Source of the DNA: Lysobacter gummosus
GTDB lineage: Bacteria > Pseudomonadota > Gammaproteobacteria > Xanthomonadales > Xanthomonadaceae
DNA: 64,000 nt
Assembly: GCF_001442805.1 (NCBI RefSeq)
Contig: NZ_CP011131.1
Span: forward strand, 3,286,001 to 3,350,000
Reading direction: 5' to 3'
The translations under genes were made by a program, and so were the position numbers. Positions within the stretch are counted from its first letter, which is position 1; each line of letters starts with the position of its first letter. This document shows positions 53,921 to 62,555 of the stretch, one piece after another. The notes below the pieces were generated by a model. The model did not search any database and was not told the DNA's origin. It worked only from the letters and a program-made list of their open reading frames with translations.

Positions 53921-54178
53921 GTGTCCGACATCCAGTCCGCGTTCGAACAAGCCGCAAAAGACGTCCAAGCCCTGCCCGACCGTCCGGATAACGACACCCT
54001 GCTGCGCCTGTACGCGCTGTACAAGCAAGGCGCCGAAGGCGACGTCAACGGGCCCAAGCCTGGGTTCTTCGATTTCGTCGGCACCGCCAAGTACGAGGCC
54101 TGGGAAAAGCTCAAGGGCACCGCGCAGGACGAGGCGAAGAAGAAATACGTCGATCTGGTCAAGAAACTGCGCGGCTGA
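53921..54178 (+). CDS. Acyl-CoA-binding protein
   Basis: An 85-residue ACBP: FEQAAKDVQALPDRPDNDTL, LYALYKQGAEGDVNGPKPG, KYEAWEKLKGTAQDEAKKKY. It has the four-helix layout and the conserved Tyr-Lys-Gln and Lys-Trp residues that hold the CoA. The start is GTG at 53921 with AGGAGAGG upstream. ACBP carries acyl-CoA in the cytoplasm. Its place opposite an acyl-CoA reductase suggests it supplies that enzyme. Confidence 0.93.
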   Translation: MSDIQSAFEQAAKDVQALPDRPDNDTLLRLYALYKQGAEGDVNGPKPGFFDFVGTAKYEAWEKLKGTAQDEAKKKYVDLVKKLRG

Positions 54179-54216
54179 CGCCGCGCCCGCCCCGTCCCTC
54201 TTACCTAGGCAGCCCG

Positions 54217-54843
54217 ATGGCGAAACAGACCCGCCAGCGCATCCTCGATGCTGCGTTGACCATGTTCAACGCGCAGGGCGAGCCCAACGTCACCACCAAC
54301 CATATCGCCGACGAGCTGGAGATCAGCCCGGGCAATCTGTACTACCACTTCCGCAACAAGGACGACATCATCGAGCAGTTGTTCGCGCGCTTCGAGGAGC
54401 GCATGGACGCCGCGCTCGCCGCGCCCCAGGGGCGCCTGCCCGGACTCGAGGACATCTGGCTGCAGTTGCACCTGGTGTTCGAATGCATCTGGGACTACCG
54501 CTTCCTGTACCGCGATCTGGTCGAGATCCTCAGCCGCAACCGCCGCCTGCGCCTGCGCTTCGCGCGCATCCTCAAGCGCGCCGATGAACAGGCGCATCTG
54601 GTCATGCGGGGTTTGTCGCAGGCCGGAGTCATGCGGGCTTCCGGGGATGAATTGGCCGCGACCGCGACCAATGTGCTGGTCATCGCGACCTTCTGGCTCA
54701 ACTACGCCGCCGCGCGCGGCGACAAGGACGAACACGCGGCGATCCGCGACGGCATCGTCCAGGTGATGATGCTGCTCTCGCCGTTCCTTCGCGATGCCGA
54801 ACGGCTGCATCTGAATACGCTGATCCGGGCTTATCTGGACTGA
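54217..54843 (+). CDS. TetR family regulator
   Basis: A 208-residue TetR regulator with N-terminal helix-turn-helix: RILDAALTMFNAQGEPNVTT, NHIADELEISPGNLYYHFRN. The C-terminal ligand domain (TetR_C_33-like) has QLHLVFECIWDYRFLYRDLV. It follows the ACBP gene by 38 bases in the same direction, so it likely controls acyl-CoA metabolism genes here, perhaps sensing acyl-CoA. Confidence 0.9.
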   Translation: MAKQTRQRILDAALTMFNAQGEPNVTTNHIADELEISPGNLYYHFRNKDDIIEQLFARFEERMDAALAAPQGRLPGLEDIWLQLHLVFECIWDYRFLYRDLVEILSRNRRLRLRFARILKRADEQAHLVMRGLSQAGVMRASGDELAATATNVLVIATFWLNYAAARGDKDEHAAIRDGIVQVMMLLSPFLRDAERLHLNTLIRAYLD

Positions 54844-54961
54844 TCGGGCCCGGCCGCTTCGGCCAGTACAGTTGTCACTGACCCGCGCCCGCGTCCGGGC
54901 GCACACTGCCGCGGCCGCGACGGCGCGCCGCCGTCGCTCCCTGCCCCGCGGAGCCGCCCCC

Positions 54962-55555
54962 ATGCGCAAGCTGACCTTGCAGATGCAGATGTCCGTCGAT
55001 GGCAGCGTCGCCGCCGAGCGCGACGGCTGGCAACTGTGGGGCTTCGACTGGCGCGGCCCCTGGGCCTGGGACGCGGCCTTGAAGCAGCGCTTCAACGCCA
55101 CCTTGGACCGCATCGACGGTCTGGTGCTGAGCCGGCCGATGGCCGAGGAAGGCTTCATCGACCATTGGACGGCCGCCGCCGCGCATCATCCGGACGACCG
55201 CGATTTCGACTTCACGCGCAAGATCCTCGCCCTGGACAAGATCGTGATCAGCGACAAGATCGAACAGCCGTGCTGGCCGCGCACACGCATCGCCGGCGGC
55301 GGCCTGGCGCGGGAAGTGAACGCGCTCAAGGCCCAGCCCGGCAAGGGGCTGATCTGCTACGGCGGCGTCGGTTTCGCCTCGGCGCTGACCGCGGCCGGGC
55401 TGGTGGATGAATTCGAGTTCTATCTCAATCCCGCCGCGGCCGGCGCGGGTCGCTCGCTGTTTCCGCAGGACGGGCTGGCGCTGAGCCTGCTGGATTCGCA
55501 GGCCTACGAGTGCGGGATGATCGTCAACCGCTATCGGCCGCGCGATCGCGGCTGA
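54962..55555 (+). CDS. Dihydrofolate reductase family (RibD C-terminal-like) protein
   Basis: A 197-residue protein of the RibD_C/DHFR fold: RKLTLQMQMSVDGSVAAE at the N-terminus, ICYGGVGFASALTAAGLVDE, and FEFYLNPAAAGAGRSLFPQ. It is an NADPH-binding reductase of unknown substrate. It lies alone between TetR and a convergent phasin gene, with a bidirectional terminator after it. Confidence 0.87.
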   Translation: MRKLTLQMQMSVDGSVAAERDGWQLWGFDWRGPWAWDAALKQRFNATLDRIDGLVLSRPMAEEGFIDHWTAAAAHHPDDRDFDFTRKILALDKIVISDKIEQPCWPRTRIAGGGLAREVNALKAQPGKGLICYGGVGFASALTAAGLVDEFEFYLNPAAAGAGRSLFPQDGLALSLLDSQAYECGMIVNRYRPRDRG

Positions 55556-55586
55556 GCTTCGACCGGCACCCTGGCCGGCGACGAAC

Positions 55587-55611
55587 GAAGGGCGCCATCG
55601 CGGCGCCCTTC
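55587..55611. terminator. Bidirectional terminator
   Basis: GAAGGGCGCC (55587-55596), loop ATCGC, GGCGCCCTTC (55602-55611), followed by TTTCTTT a little later. Between two converging genes. Confidence 0.8.
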
Positions 55612-55679
55612 GATGTTTCTTTCGATGTTCCGGCCTGATCCGCGGCGATCGCATCGCCGGGACCGTGGCCGCGCCGCGA

Positions 55680-56087
55680 TCAGGCCTTGCGGCTGCGGCG
55701 CGCGGCCGGCTTGCGCGCGGTGCGGCGCGAAACCGGCTTCTTCGCCGCCGGCTTGCGCGACTTGCGCTGGGTGCGGGGTTTGCCGCTCTTCAGGCCCAAC
55801 TTGTCCAGCACCGGGGCCAGACGCGCCTCGACCTCGGCGCTGAACTTGATGACCTTGGGTTCGACCTGATCGCGCACGTTCTCGATCCCGCCGCGCACGT
55901 TGCTGCGCGCGTCGGAGGCCAGATCGCGCACGCGCTGTTGCAGCGCCTCGACCCGACCGGCCGCGCGGCCGGCGCCGGCGAGCGCTTCGCGGCGCGCGAT
56001 CACGGCCAGACCCAGACCGGCCAGCCACAGGTGACGCAGCGTGGTTTCGTTCGCTGCCACCGGCTTCTTGCGTTTCACAGCTGCCAT
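55680..56087 (-). CDS. Phasin family protein with Arg/Lys-rich tail
   Basis: A 135-residue protein. The first 90 residues are a phasin-like amphipathic helix (LRHLWLAGLGLAVIARREAL, VEPKVIKFSAEVEARLAPVL). The last 40 residues are basic repeats (RKSRKPAAKKPVSRRTARKP). It resembles the longer phasin at 49413 and may likewise coat granules and bind DNA. Start chosen at MAAVKRKK. Confidence 0.8.
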   Translation of the reverse strand: MAAVKRKKPVAANETTLRHLWLAGLGLAVIARREALAGAGRAAGRVEALQQRVRDLASDARSNVRGGIENVRDQVEPKVIKFSAEVEARLAPVLDKLGLKSGKPRTQRKSRKPAAKKPVSRRTARKPAARRSRKA

Positions 56088-56266
56088 CGTTTGCTCCGCC
56101 GACCGCCCGGAATGGGCGGTTCCACCAGCGCACTGTGGCCGCGCCCCATCGAGCAATCACACTAGCCGCTTCAGTTTGCGCACAGCCTGCGCGCTGCCTC
56201 TTGCCAGCGCCCCCGCCGCGGCGGGATGCTGCCCTCCCGATCCGATCCGTTCGACAAGGACTGCAG

Positions 56267-57121
56267 ATGGCCGCCAAATCCGCCTGGGCCGCTTTTCCTC
56301 ACGATGCCAAGGGCTACGCCTACGCCGGCGACGCTCTCAAGAAAGCCTGGCCCAAGCTGCACGCCGGCGATGCCGAACCGTATCCCGACGCCAAGCGCGC
56401 GACCGCGCTGATCAAGGCCGCCGGCAAGGCCGCGCCGAAGGGCCTGGACGCCGATGCGCTCGCCGCGGCGCTGCAGGACGCGTGGCGCGCATTCCATCGC
56501 GGCGATTTCAAGGCCGCCTTCGACGCCGGCCAGGCGCTCGGCCCGGTCGGCGCCAGCGTCGCGGTAAAAGCTCTGGGAATTCATGCGACTTACCTGGTCG
56601 ATGACGAAGCCGAACAGCTCAAGCGCTACGAGCAGGCGGCCAAGATCGCCGAGACCGCGGTCGCGGCGCTGCCCGACGAGGTCAACAGCCATTATCGCCA
56701 CGCCTTCGCGCTGGGCCGCTACAGCCAGGGCCTGAGCATCGCCAAGGCGCTCAAGGCCGGCATCGCCGGCAAGGTGCGCGCCGCGCTCGACACCACGCTG
56801 CAGCTCGAACCCAAGCACGCCGAAGCGCACACGGCAATGGCGCTGTATCACGCCGAGATCATCAACAAGATCGGCGGCATGATCGGCGGCCTCACCTACG
56901 GCGCGAAAGCCGCCGATGCCGACAAGCACATCAAGGCCGCGCTCAAGCTCACGCCCGACTCGCCGATCGCGCATATCGAACACGGCAACGTGCTGATCCT
57001 GCTGCACGGCGACAAGCAGGAAGACGCGGCCGCGGCGGCGTACGAAAAAGCCGCCAAGCTCAAGCCGCTCGATGCGATGGAGGCCTTGGACGCCAACTAC
57101 GCGAAGGAACAGTTGGAATAG
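56267..57121 (+). CDS. TPR-like helical protein
   Basis: A 284-residue protein made of helices with TPR-like repeats: LDTTLQLEPKHAEAHTAMAL and AALKLTPDSPIAHIEHGNVL. It has no signal peptide and no membrane helix. The N-terminal 60 residues have the KSAWAAFPHDAKGYAYAGDA pattern. Function unknown. The gene is preceded on the other strand by the phasin gene. Confidence 0.7.
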   Translation: MAAKSAWAAFPHDAKGYAYAGDALKKAWPKLHAGDAEPYPDAKRATALIKAAGKAAPKGLDADALAAALQDAWRAFHRGDFKAAFDAGQALGPVGASVAVKALGIHATYLVDDEAEQLKRYEQAAKIAETAVAALPDEVNSHYRHAFALGRYSQGLSIAKALKAGIAGKVRAALDTTLQLEPKHAEAHTAMALYHAEIINKIGGMIGGLTYGAKAADADKHIKAALKLTPDSPIAHIEHGNVLILLHGDKQEDAAAAAYEKAAKLKPLDAMEALDANYAKEQLE

Positions 57122-57258
57122 GCGGATTGAAATCCATGGGCTTGCGCTAATCCGCGCGCGGCGGGCGAATCGCGATCGCTGCGATTCGCCCGCCCGGCTC
57201 CGGCGAGATCGGGTGCGCACGCTCGCGAGCCTGAACAAAAGACAGCGCTGTCATCGCT

Positions 57259-57276
57259 ACGTGATGCGCATCACGT
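57259..57276. promoter_or_regulatory. Perfect CRP/Clp-like palindrome
   Basis: ACGTGATGCGCATCACGT is an 18-base perfect palindrome with GTGA-N6-TCAC, the core of the CRP/Clp consensus. It lies 94 bases upstream of the start at 57370. In Xanthomonas and Lysobacter, Clp is a global regulator of exported enzymes and virulence factors. Binding is inferred. Confidence 0.7.
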
Positions 57277-57369
57277 GCGTGTTCGTGTTTCAGGGGTTTT
57301 CCCCAGATGTGCCGCGATACCTCCCCCGGGCACCGTCGTTACATCGACCTGCCCCCACAGGAGCTGCTC

Positions 57370-59838
57370 ATGGCCATCGATGCCGCCTCGCGCGTCGCGC
57401 CGACGTACTTGCCGCAGATGCAATTCAACGCGGTCGAAACACCGCCGATCCGCAAATCCAACGGCCCCACCAGCGGGCCGGGCCACGAACCTTATCGCGG
57501 CAAGCCCGACCCGGTCGCCGAGGGCCGACGCATTCACGATCGCGTGACCGAAGGCGGTTACCAGATGGTCGCTCGCGACGCCCAGATCACCTACGACGAC
57601 ATCCGCTCCGTCGACGTCCCCGGCGAAGTGCAGCCCGGCTACACCCGTTTCATCACCAAGGACGGCGCCAAGCACGTCGTCGCCGAAATCGGCAATCCCT
57701 CGATCTTCGCCGCCGCCGAACAGAAATACCTCGATGTCGGCGCGGCCACGATCGATCTCACTCGCGGCAAGGCCGACCTGCCGCCGAAGAAAGACACCGA
57801 TGCGTTTTCGCTCAAGACCGACATCGAAAGCGGCGACGAGAAACTCACCATCGGCCAGGCCGCATACAAAGGCCTGGTAGACCAGTACAAGAAGGACGAC
57901 CTGGAGCCCGACAGCGACCAGGCCAGGCTGGTGCGATTGCTGGAAGCGCGCGACGCGGTCAGCAACGGCAAGTTCATCAAGCCGACCTACGAAGACTTCA
58001 AACCCTGGACCGGCACCAAGACCGAGGTCGAAAGCCTGACCCAGCTCGAACCGGCCGACATGAAGGAGATCTTCGACAGCGCCGCGATCAACCGCGAAAT
58101 CGAATACCTCATGCGGCGCGAGCCGATCGCGAAGGACTTCGCCGCCAAGCTCGACGAAGCGGTCAAGGCCGTGCCCGAGGCCGATCGCAAGGCGATGGCC
58201 GACAAACTCGCCAAGGTGGTCGAAAGCGCCGACTACGTCGATGAAATCTCCAAGCTGCCGTCCTGGGACGCGCCACGCGCGCGCGCCGACGTCGAGGACG
58301 CGATCAGCCAGTTGTCGCTGCTCGATCCCGACCGCGCCCGCAGCGCCGGGCAAAAGTTCACCGCCAACGCGCTGGCGAAGGATTTCGACAGCGCCTTCGC
58401 CGACCCGACCAAGGTCGATGACGAGGCCCTGGGCGGCGGCGTCGCCGACGTGCTGGAAACGGTCAAGGGCACGCTCGACACCGTCACCGGCCTGCCGGGC
58501 GAGATCGGCGAACAGATCGACAGTTTGCTCGGCAAGGACGGCGCCGATGCGCGCGTGGACGCGGGCAAGGTCGCGGCCGAACTGCGCGCCAACGGTTACA
58601 AGCCCGAGGACATCGACAAAGCGTTCTCCAAGGTCGATTTCGCCAGCGGCGACAAGGATTCGATCCGTAAACTGTTCGATCAGTTCGACTCGCAGGGCCT
58701 GCTGCCGGCGATCTCCGGCGCCTTCGGCCTGGCCGGCGCGGTGCATTCGCTGAGCACCGGCGAGTTCGGCACGGCCGAGGAAAACCTCGCCGTGGCCGGC
58801 GGTCTGATCAGTTTCGTCGGTTCACTGCCCGATGCGGCCAAGGTGTTGCCGAACTTGGCCGGCATCGACGCCTCGGCGCTGACCCTGCTCGGCGTCGACG
58901 GCAAGACCCAGGACGCGATCGGAGTCGGTTCGGCCGAGCCCAACAGCATCGTCAGCAAGGTCGGCGAACGCGTCGCCGCGACCGATGTGCCGGAGCCGAC
59001 CGGGGTGGACAAGGCGGACGAGATCACCAAGGGCTTCGGCGGTCTGATCTCCGGCAACGGAGCCGGCGCCGATGCCTCGCGTCTGAGCCGCTCGGCCACT
59101 GCGGCGGTCGATGTGGTGTCGAAGTTCACCGGCGTGGCCGGCGGCGTGCTCGACGTCGTCACCGGCGGCATGTCGGTCGAGCAGGCCTTCGGCGAGGACG
59201 GCAGTCCCGGCGATCGCGCCGAGGCGGTGCTGAGCCTGATCTCCGGTTCCAGCGAACTGGCCTCGGCCGGCGCCAACGCGCTCAGCACCTTCACCAGCGC
59301 GGCGCAGGGCGGACAGGCCAGCACCGCATCGCGGGTGCTGACGACGCTGTCGCGCGGCCTGTCGGCGGTGGGCGTGGCGGCCGGCGTGGTCGGCCTGCTG
59401 ATCGGCACCTGGGTGCAGAGCGCCAAGGACAAGAGTTTCGTCAAGGACCAGTACGAGTGGTTCAAGAACCTGGCCGGGGACGGCATCGCCCGGCCGGACT
59501 GGAATCTCAAGTACGACTATGCGGTGACCACGCTGGCCGAGTTCCGCAATGCCGGCGGCAAGAACGACGTGATCGCCGATTTGAGCCACGAGGATTGGGG
59601 CGGCCGGCAGGCGCCGGGCGACCGCAGCATCTTCGATTTCCATCGCGAGGAGTTCGCGCATTTCCGCGAACAGTGGGAGAAGGACCGCGGCGCCGAAAGC
59701 TACGCGCCCTTCCTCGACCCGGCCAAGCGCGAAGCCGATTTCAAGCGCGAGAAGGACCACATGGACGAGGTCAAGGCCTATCGAGAGGCCCACCCGACCC
59801 ATTTCGACGGATACAACGACTGGGTGCTGGATCTTTGA
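57370..59838 (+). CDS. Large cysteine-free protein of unknown function
   Basis: An 822-residue protein I do not recognise. Start at MAIDAASRV has AGGAG seven bases upstream. It has no signal peptide and I see no Cys. Residues 1-110 are Pro/Gly-rich then mixed. A central part is helical and acidic, with VLETVKGTLDTVTGLPGEIG. A Gly/Ala/Ser-rich stretch with FGLAGAVHSLSTGEFG and VVSKFTGVAGGVLDVVTGGM follows, and one real hydrophobic helix near 672-690 (GVAAGVVGLLIGTWV). The last 120 residues are charged and have Trp/His (SHEDWGGRQAPGDRSIFDF). The lack of Cys, hydrophobic helix and Clp-like site suggest a secreted effector or translocator; this is inference. Confidence 0.7.
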   Translation: MAIDAASRVAPTYLPQMQFNAVETPPIRKSNGPTSGPGHEPYRGKPDPVAEGRRIHDRVTEGGYQMVARDAQITYDDIRSVDVPGEVQPGYTRFITKDGAKHVVAEIGNPSIFAAAEQKYLDVGAATIDLTRGKADLPPKKDTDAFSLKTDIESGDEKLTIGQAAYKGLVDQYKKDDLEPDSDQARLVRLLEARDAVSNGKFIKPTYEDFKPWTGTKTEVESLTQLEPADMKEIFDSAAINREIEYLMRREPIAKDFAAKLDEAVKAVPEADRKAMADKLAKVVESADYVDEISKLPSWDAPRARADVEDAISQLSLLDPDRARSAGQKFTANALAKDFDSAFADPTKVDDEALGGGVADVLETVKGTLDTVTGLPGEIGEQIDSLLGKDGADARVDAGKVAAELRANGYKPEDIDKAFSKVDFASGDKDSIRKLFDQFDSQGLLPAISGAFGLAGAVHSLSTGEFGTAEENLAVAGGLISFVGSLPDAAKVLPNLAGIDASALTLLGVDGKTQDAIGVGSAEPNSIVSKVGERVAATDVPEPTGVDKADEITKGFGGLISGNGAGADASRLSRSATAAVDVVSKFTGVAGGVLDVVTGGMSVEQAFGEDGSPGDRAEAVLSLISGSSELASAGANALSTFTSAAQGGQASTASRVLTTLSRGLSAVGVAAGVVGLLIGTWVQSAKDKSFVKDQYEWFKNLAGDGIARPDWNLKYDYAVTTLAEFRNAGGKNDVIADLSHEDWGGRQAPGDRSIFDFHREEFAHFREQWEKDRGAESYAPFLDPAKREADFKREKDHMDEVKAYREAHPTHFDGYNDWVLDL

Positions 59839-60029
59839 GGCGGGCGGTGGGCGGCGGCGCGGGCGCGGGCAACCCCGCGCGCAGCGGTCGCGGCCCCGCG
59901 GCGCGGACGCTCGACGCAGCCGCGCTGACGGGGCCTATCCGCGCCGATCGCCGTTTTTTCCGGGCGATCGCAAGCAAGGCTTGCCTGTTGCGTTTGGGCC
60001 CATTAGAATTTGCGGCCCGATTCAACATC

Positions 60030-60104
60030 GGGCGGTTAGCTCAGCGGTAGAGCATCGCCTTCACACGGCGAGGGTCGCAGGTTCGAACCCTGCACCGCCC
60101 ACCA
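60030..60104 (+). tRNA. tRNA-Val (CAC)
   Basis: A 75-base tRNA: acceptor GGGCGGT/ACCGCCC, D-arm TTAGCTCAGCGG, anticodon stem TCGCC/GGCGA with loop TTCACAC (anticodon CAC, 60062-60064), T-loop GGTTCGAACCC, encoded CCA (60102-60104). Confidence 0.96.
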
Positions 60105-60117
60105 GTTAGACGAAAAG

Positions 60118-60139
60118 GCCGGCGAAAGCCGGCTTTTTT
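60118..60139 (+). terminator. Terminator after tRNA-Val
   Basis: GCCGGC (60118-60123), loop GAAA, GCCGGC (60128-60133), then six T. It ends the tRNA transcript. Confidence 0.88.
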
Positions 60140-60187
60140 CGTTTCCGCGGCGAGCGCCAGCGACCTGCCGCGCGCCGGAATCCAGCC

Positions 60188-60553
60188 ATGAACGACGCCC
60201 ACATCGCCCCGACCCGGCTGTATCACAACCCGCGCTGCTCCAAGTCGCGCGGCGCCCTGGAGCTGTTGCGCGAGCGCGGCCTGGAGCCGGCCATCGTCGC
60301 CTATCTCGAATCGCCGCCGGATGCGGCCGAACTGCGCGCCTTGCTCAAACTGCTGGGCGTTCAGGCGCGCGCGCTGCTGCGCAGCGGCGAGGACGAATAT
60401 GCCGCCCTGGGGCTGGATGAGGCCTCGCTCGACGAAGCGGCCTTGATCGCGGCGATGGTCGCGCATCCGCGCCTGATCGAGCGACCGGTCTTCGTGCATG
60501 GCGGACGCGCGGTGATCGGGCGGCCGCCGGAGCGGGTGCTCGAACTGCTCTAG
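60188..60553 (+). CDS. ArsC/Spx family glutaredoxin-type arsenate reductase
   Basis: A 121-residue ArsC-fold protein: LYHNPRCSKSRGALELLRER has the catalytic Cys17 after the HNPRC, and RPVFVHGGRAVIGRPPERV is the C-terminal motif with the Arg residues that hold arsenate. This is the glutaredoxin-linked type, different from the phosphatase-type arsC in the ars operon. It sits alone next to tRNA-Val, so it may be a YfgD-like housekeeping member. Confidence 0.88.
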   Translation: MNDAHIAPTRLYHNPRCSKSRGALELLRERGLEPAIVAYLESPPDAAELRALLKLLGVQARALLRSGEDEYAALGLDEASLDEAALIAAMVAHPRLIERPVFVHGGRAVIGRPPERVLELL

Positions 60554-60566
60554 TCAGCAGGCGAGC

Positions 60567-60605
60567 TGATCGAAAAGCATCGGGGCTGAAGCCCTCCCAC
60601 AAAAG
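60567..60605. repeat. Half-unit of the GGCTTCAGCCCC dispersed repeat
   Basis: TGATCGAAAAGCATCGGGGC then TGAAGCCCTCCCACAAAAG, the closest match to the right arm at 613-647. Confidence 0.8.
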
Positions 60606-60686
60606 ACTTCGCGGCTGCGCGGCAGGCCGGGCCTGAGCGAAGTTCCGTGCCCGAAACGAATCTACTTCAGCGCCATCGGCGCGCGA

Positions 60687-62309
60687 TCAGAACGACTTGC
60701 TGCTGCGCATCGCCAGCACCCGATCCGGCGCCCGGAACGAATCGCTGCGCGCGCCGGCCCAGAACGACTGGAACACCGCGTGCGCCGGAATCTTGCCGAT
60801 CAGTTCGCCGGGAGTGAGGAAGTTGTACAGCGCGCCGAGCGAGCGCACCTCGGTCGGCGAGACCCGGCGCAGGATGTGCTCGGGGCCGATCTCGCTCGGA
60901 TGGGTCAGCCCGGCTGCGCACAGCAGATCGCGCAGCGCCTTGAGCGTGTTGTCGTGGAAGTGGAACACGCGCGTGGACTTGTCCGGCACGTCGAGCTTGC
61001 CCCAGCGGCTCGGGTCCTGCGTCGCCACGCCGGTCGGGCAGCGGTCGGTATGGCAGCTCTGCGCCTGGATGCAGCCCAGCGCGAACATGTAGCCGCGCGC
61101 GGCGTTGCACCAGTCCGCGCCCATCGCCAGGGTGCGGCAGATGTCGAAGGCGCTGGTGATGCGCCCGGCCGCGCCGATGCGGATCTTGTCGCGCAGCTCC
61201 AGTCCGACCAGGGTGTTGTGCACCAGCATCAGCGCCTCGTGCATCGGCACGCCGACGTGATCGATGAATTCCGCCGGCGCCGCGCCGGTGCCGCCCTCGG
61301 CGCCATCGACGACGATGAAATCCGGCAACACTCCGGTTTCCTGCATCGCCTTGGCGATGCCGAACCATTCCCAGGGATGGCCGATGGCGAGCTTGAATCC
61401 GGTCGGCTTGCCGCCCGACAGCTCGCGCAATCTGGCGACGAAATGCAGCAGCCCCTGCGGCGAATCGAAGGCGGTGTGCGCGGCCGGCGACACGCAGTCC
61501 TGGCCCATCGGCACGCCGCGCGTGACGGAGATTTCCGCGCTGACCTTGGCCGCCGGCAGCACGCCGCCGTGACCGGGCTTGGCGCCTTGCGAGAGCTTGA
61601 TCTCGATCATCTTGACCTGCTCGTCGCGCGCATTGGCGAGGAAGCGCTCCTCGCTGAACATGCCGCGCTCATCGCGGCAGCCGAAGTAGCCCGAGCCGAT
61701 TTCCCAGACCAGATCGCCGCCGTTCTCGCGGTGGTACGGCGAAATCGAGCCCTCGCCGGTGTCGTGATAGAAGTTGCCGAGCTTGGCGCCCTTGTTGAGC
61801 GCGCGGATCGCATTGGCCGACAGCGAGCCGAAACTCATCGCGGAAATATTGAACACGCTGGCCGAATACGGATGCGCGGTGTTCTCGCCGATGGTGATGC
61901 GGAAATCGTGCGCGACGTGCGAGGTCGGCGCCAACGAATGGTTGATCCATTCGTAGTCCAGGCTGTAGACGTCCTGCTGGCTGCCGAACGGGCGCACGTC
62001 GTTGACCGACTTGGAGCGCTGATAGACCAGCGCGCGCTGCTGGCGCGAGAACGGCACCTCGGCGGTATCGGCCTCGATGAAGTACTGGCGCATCTCCGGG
62101 CCGATCGACTCCAGCCCGTAGCGGAAATGCGCGAGCACCGGGTAGTTGCGCCGCAGCGTGCTGCGGGTCTGCAGCAGGTCCAGCGTGCCCAGGATCGCCA
62201 CCGCGCCGAAACCGGCCACGCCCCACAGCCAGTCGCTGTGATGCGCGAACACCAGCACCGCCGAAATCAGGGTCAGGATCAGACTTGCAACGTAAGCGGC
62301 ATAGCGCAT
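60687..62309 (-). CDS. FMN-binding glutamate synthase family protein
   Basis: A 540-residue protein: two N-terminal hydrophobic helices (about 5-45), then the glutamate synthase central/FMN domain (about 80-510). FIVVDGAEGGTGAAPAEFID is the FMN loop, and CNAARGYMFALGCIQAQSC then HTDRCP holds Cys of the [3Fe-4S] cluster. It lacks the glutaminase domain of GltB, so it is not a complete GOGAT. It is membrane-anchored by the helices. The real substrate in this group is not known. Confidence 0.9.
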   Translation of the reverse strand: MRYAAYVASLILTLISAVLVFAHHSDWLWGVAGFGAVAILGTLDLLQTRSTLRRNYPVLAHFRYGLESIGPEMRQYFIEADTAEVPFSRQQRALVYQRSKSVNDVRPFGSQQDVYSLDYEWINHSLAPTSHVAHDFRITIGENTAHPYSASVFNISAMSFGSLSANAIRALNKGAKLGNFYHDTGEGSISPYHRENGGDLVWEIGSGYFGCRDERGMFSEERFLANARDEQVKMIEIKLSQGAKPGHGGVLPAAKVSAEISVTRGVPMGQDCVSPAAHTAFDSPQGLLHFVARLRELSGGKPTGFKLAIGHPWEWFGIAKAMQETGVLPDFIVVDGAEGGTGAAPAEFIDHVGVPMHEALMLVHNTLVGLELRDKIRIGAAGRITSAFDICRTLAMGADWCNAARGYMFALGCIQAQSCHTDRCPTGVATQDPSRWGKLDVPDKSTRVFHFHDNTLKALRDLLCAAGLTHPSEIGPEHILRRVSPTEVRSLGALYNFLTPGELIGKIPAHAVFQSFWAGARSDSFRAPDRVLAMRSSKSF

Positions 62310-62555
62310 GGCGATCGGATGGGTTCACGAGCTGAGGCCGAGCATACCCTCGGGCGCGTGGATTGGCTGTACGGCGGCGGGCGGGAGGTGGGGGGGGCTC
62401 TGCGAGGCTGAGAGGCTGCGGGGAACTGCGGTGCTGCCGCAGTGCTGCTGCGGACCTGGTGCGGACCTGGTGCGGAACTAGTGCGGAGCTGCCGCTGAGC
62501 TGCCGAGGAGCTGCTCACCATTACGCAGGTGCACGACCACGCCGACACCACCTAC
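62310..62555. repeat. Intergenic region with short degenerate GTGCGGA repeats
   Basis: Around 62440-62515 there are short direct repeats of about 11 bases (CTGCGGACCTG, GTGCGGACCTG, GTGCGGAACTA, GTGCGGAGCTG), then GCTGCC-type runs. No gene is supported. The rest of the gap is the dispersed repeat array described next. Confidence 0.6.

Noticed and set aside
57370..59838. Considered as a Xanthomonadaceae T4SS (XVIPCD-type) effector
   Set aside because: The C-terminus lacks the conserved blocks and Gln-rich tail of XVIPCD domains, so that particular route is not supported.
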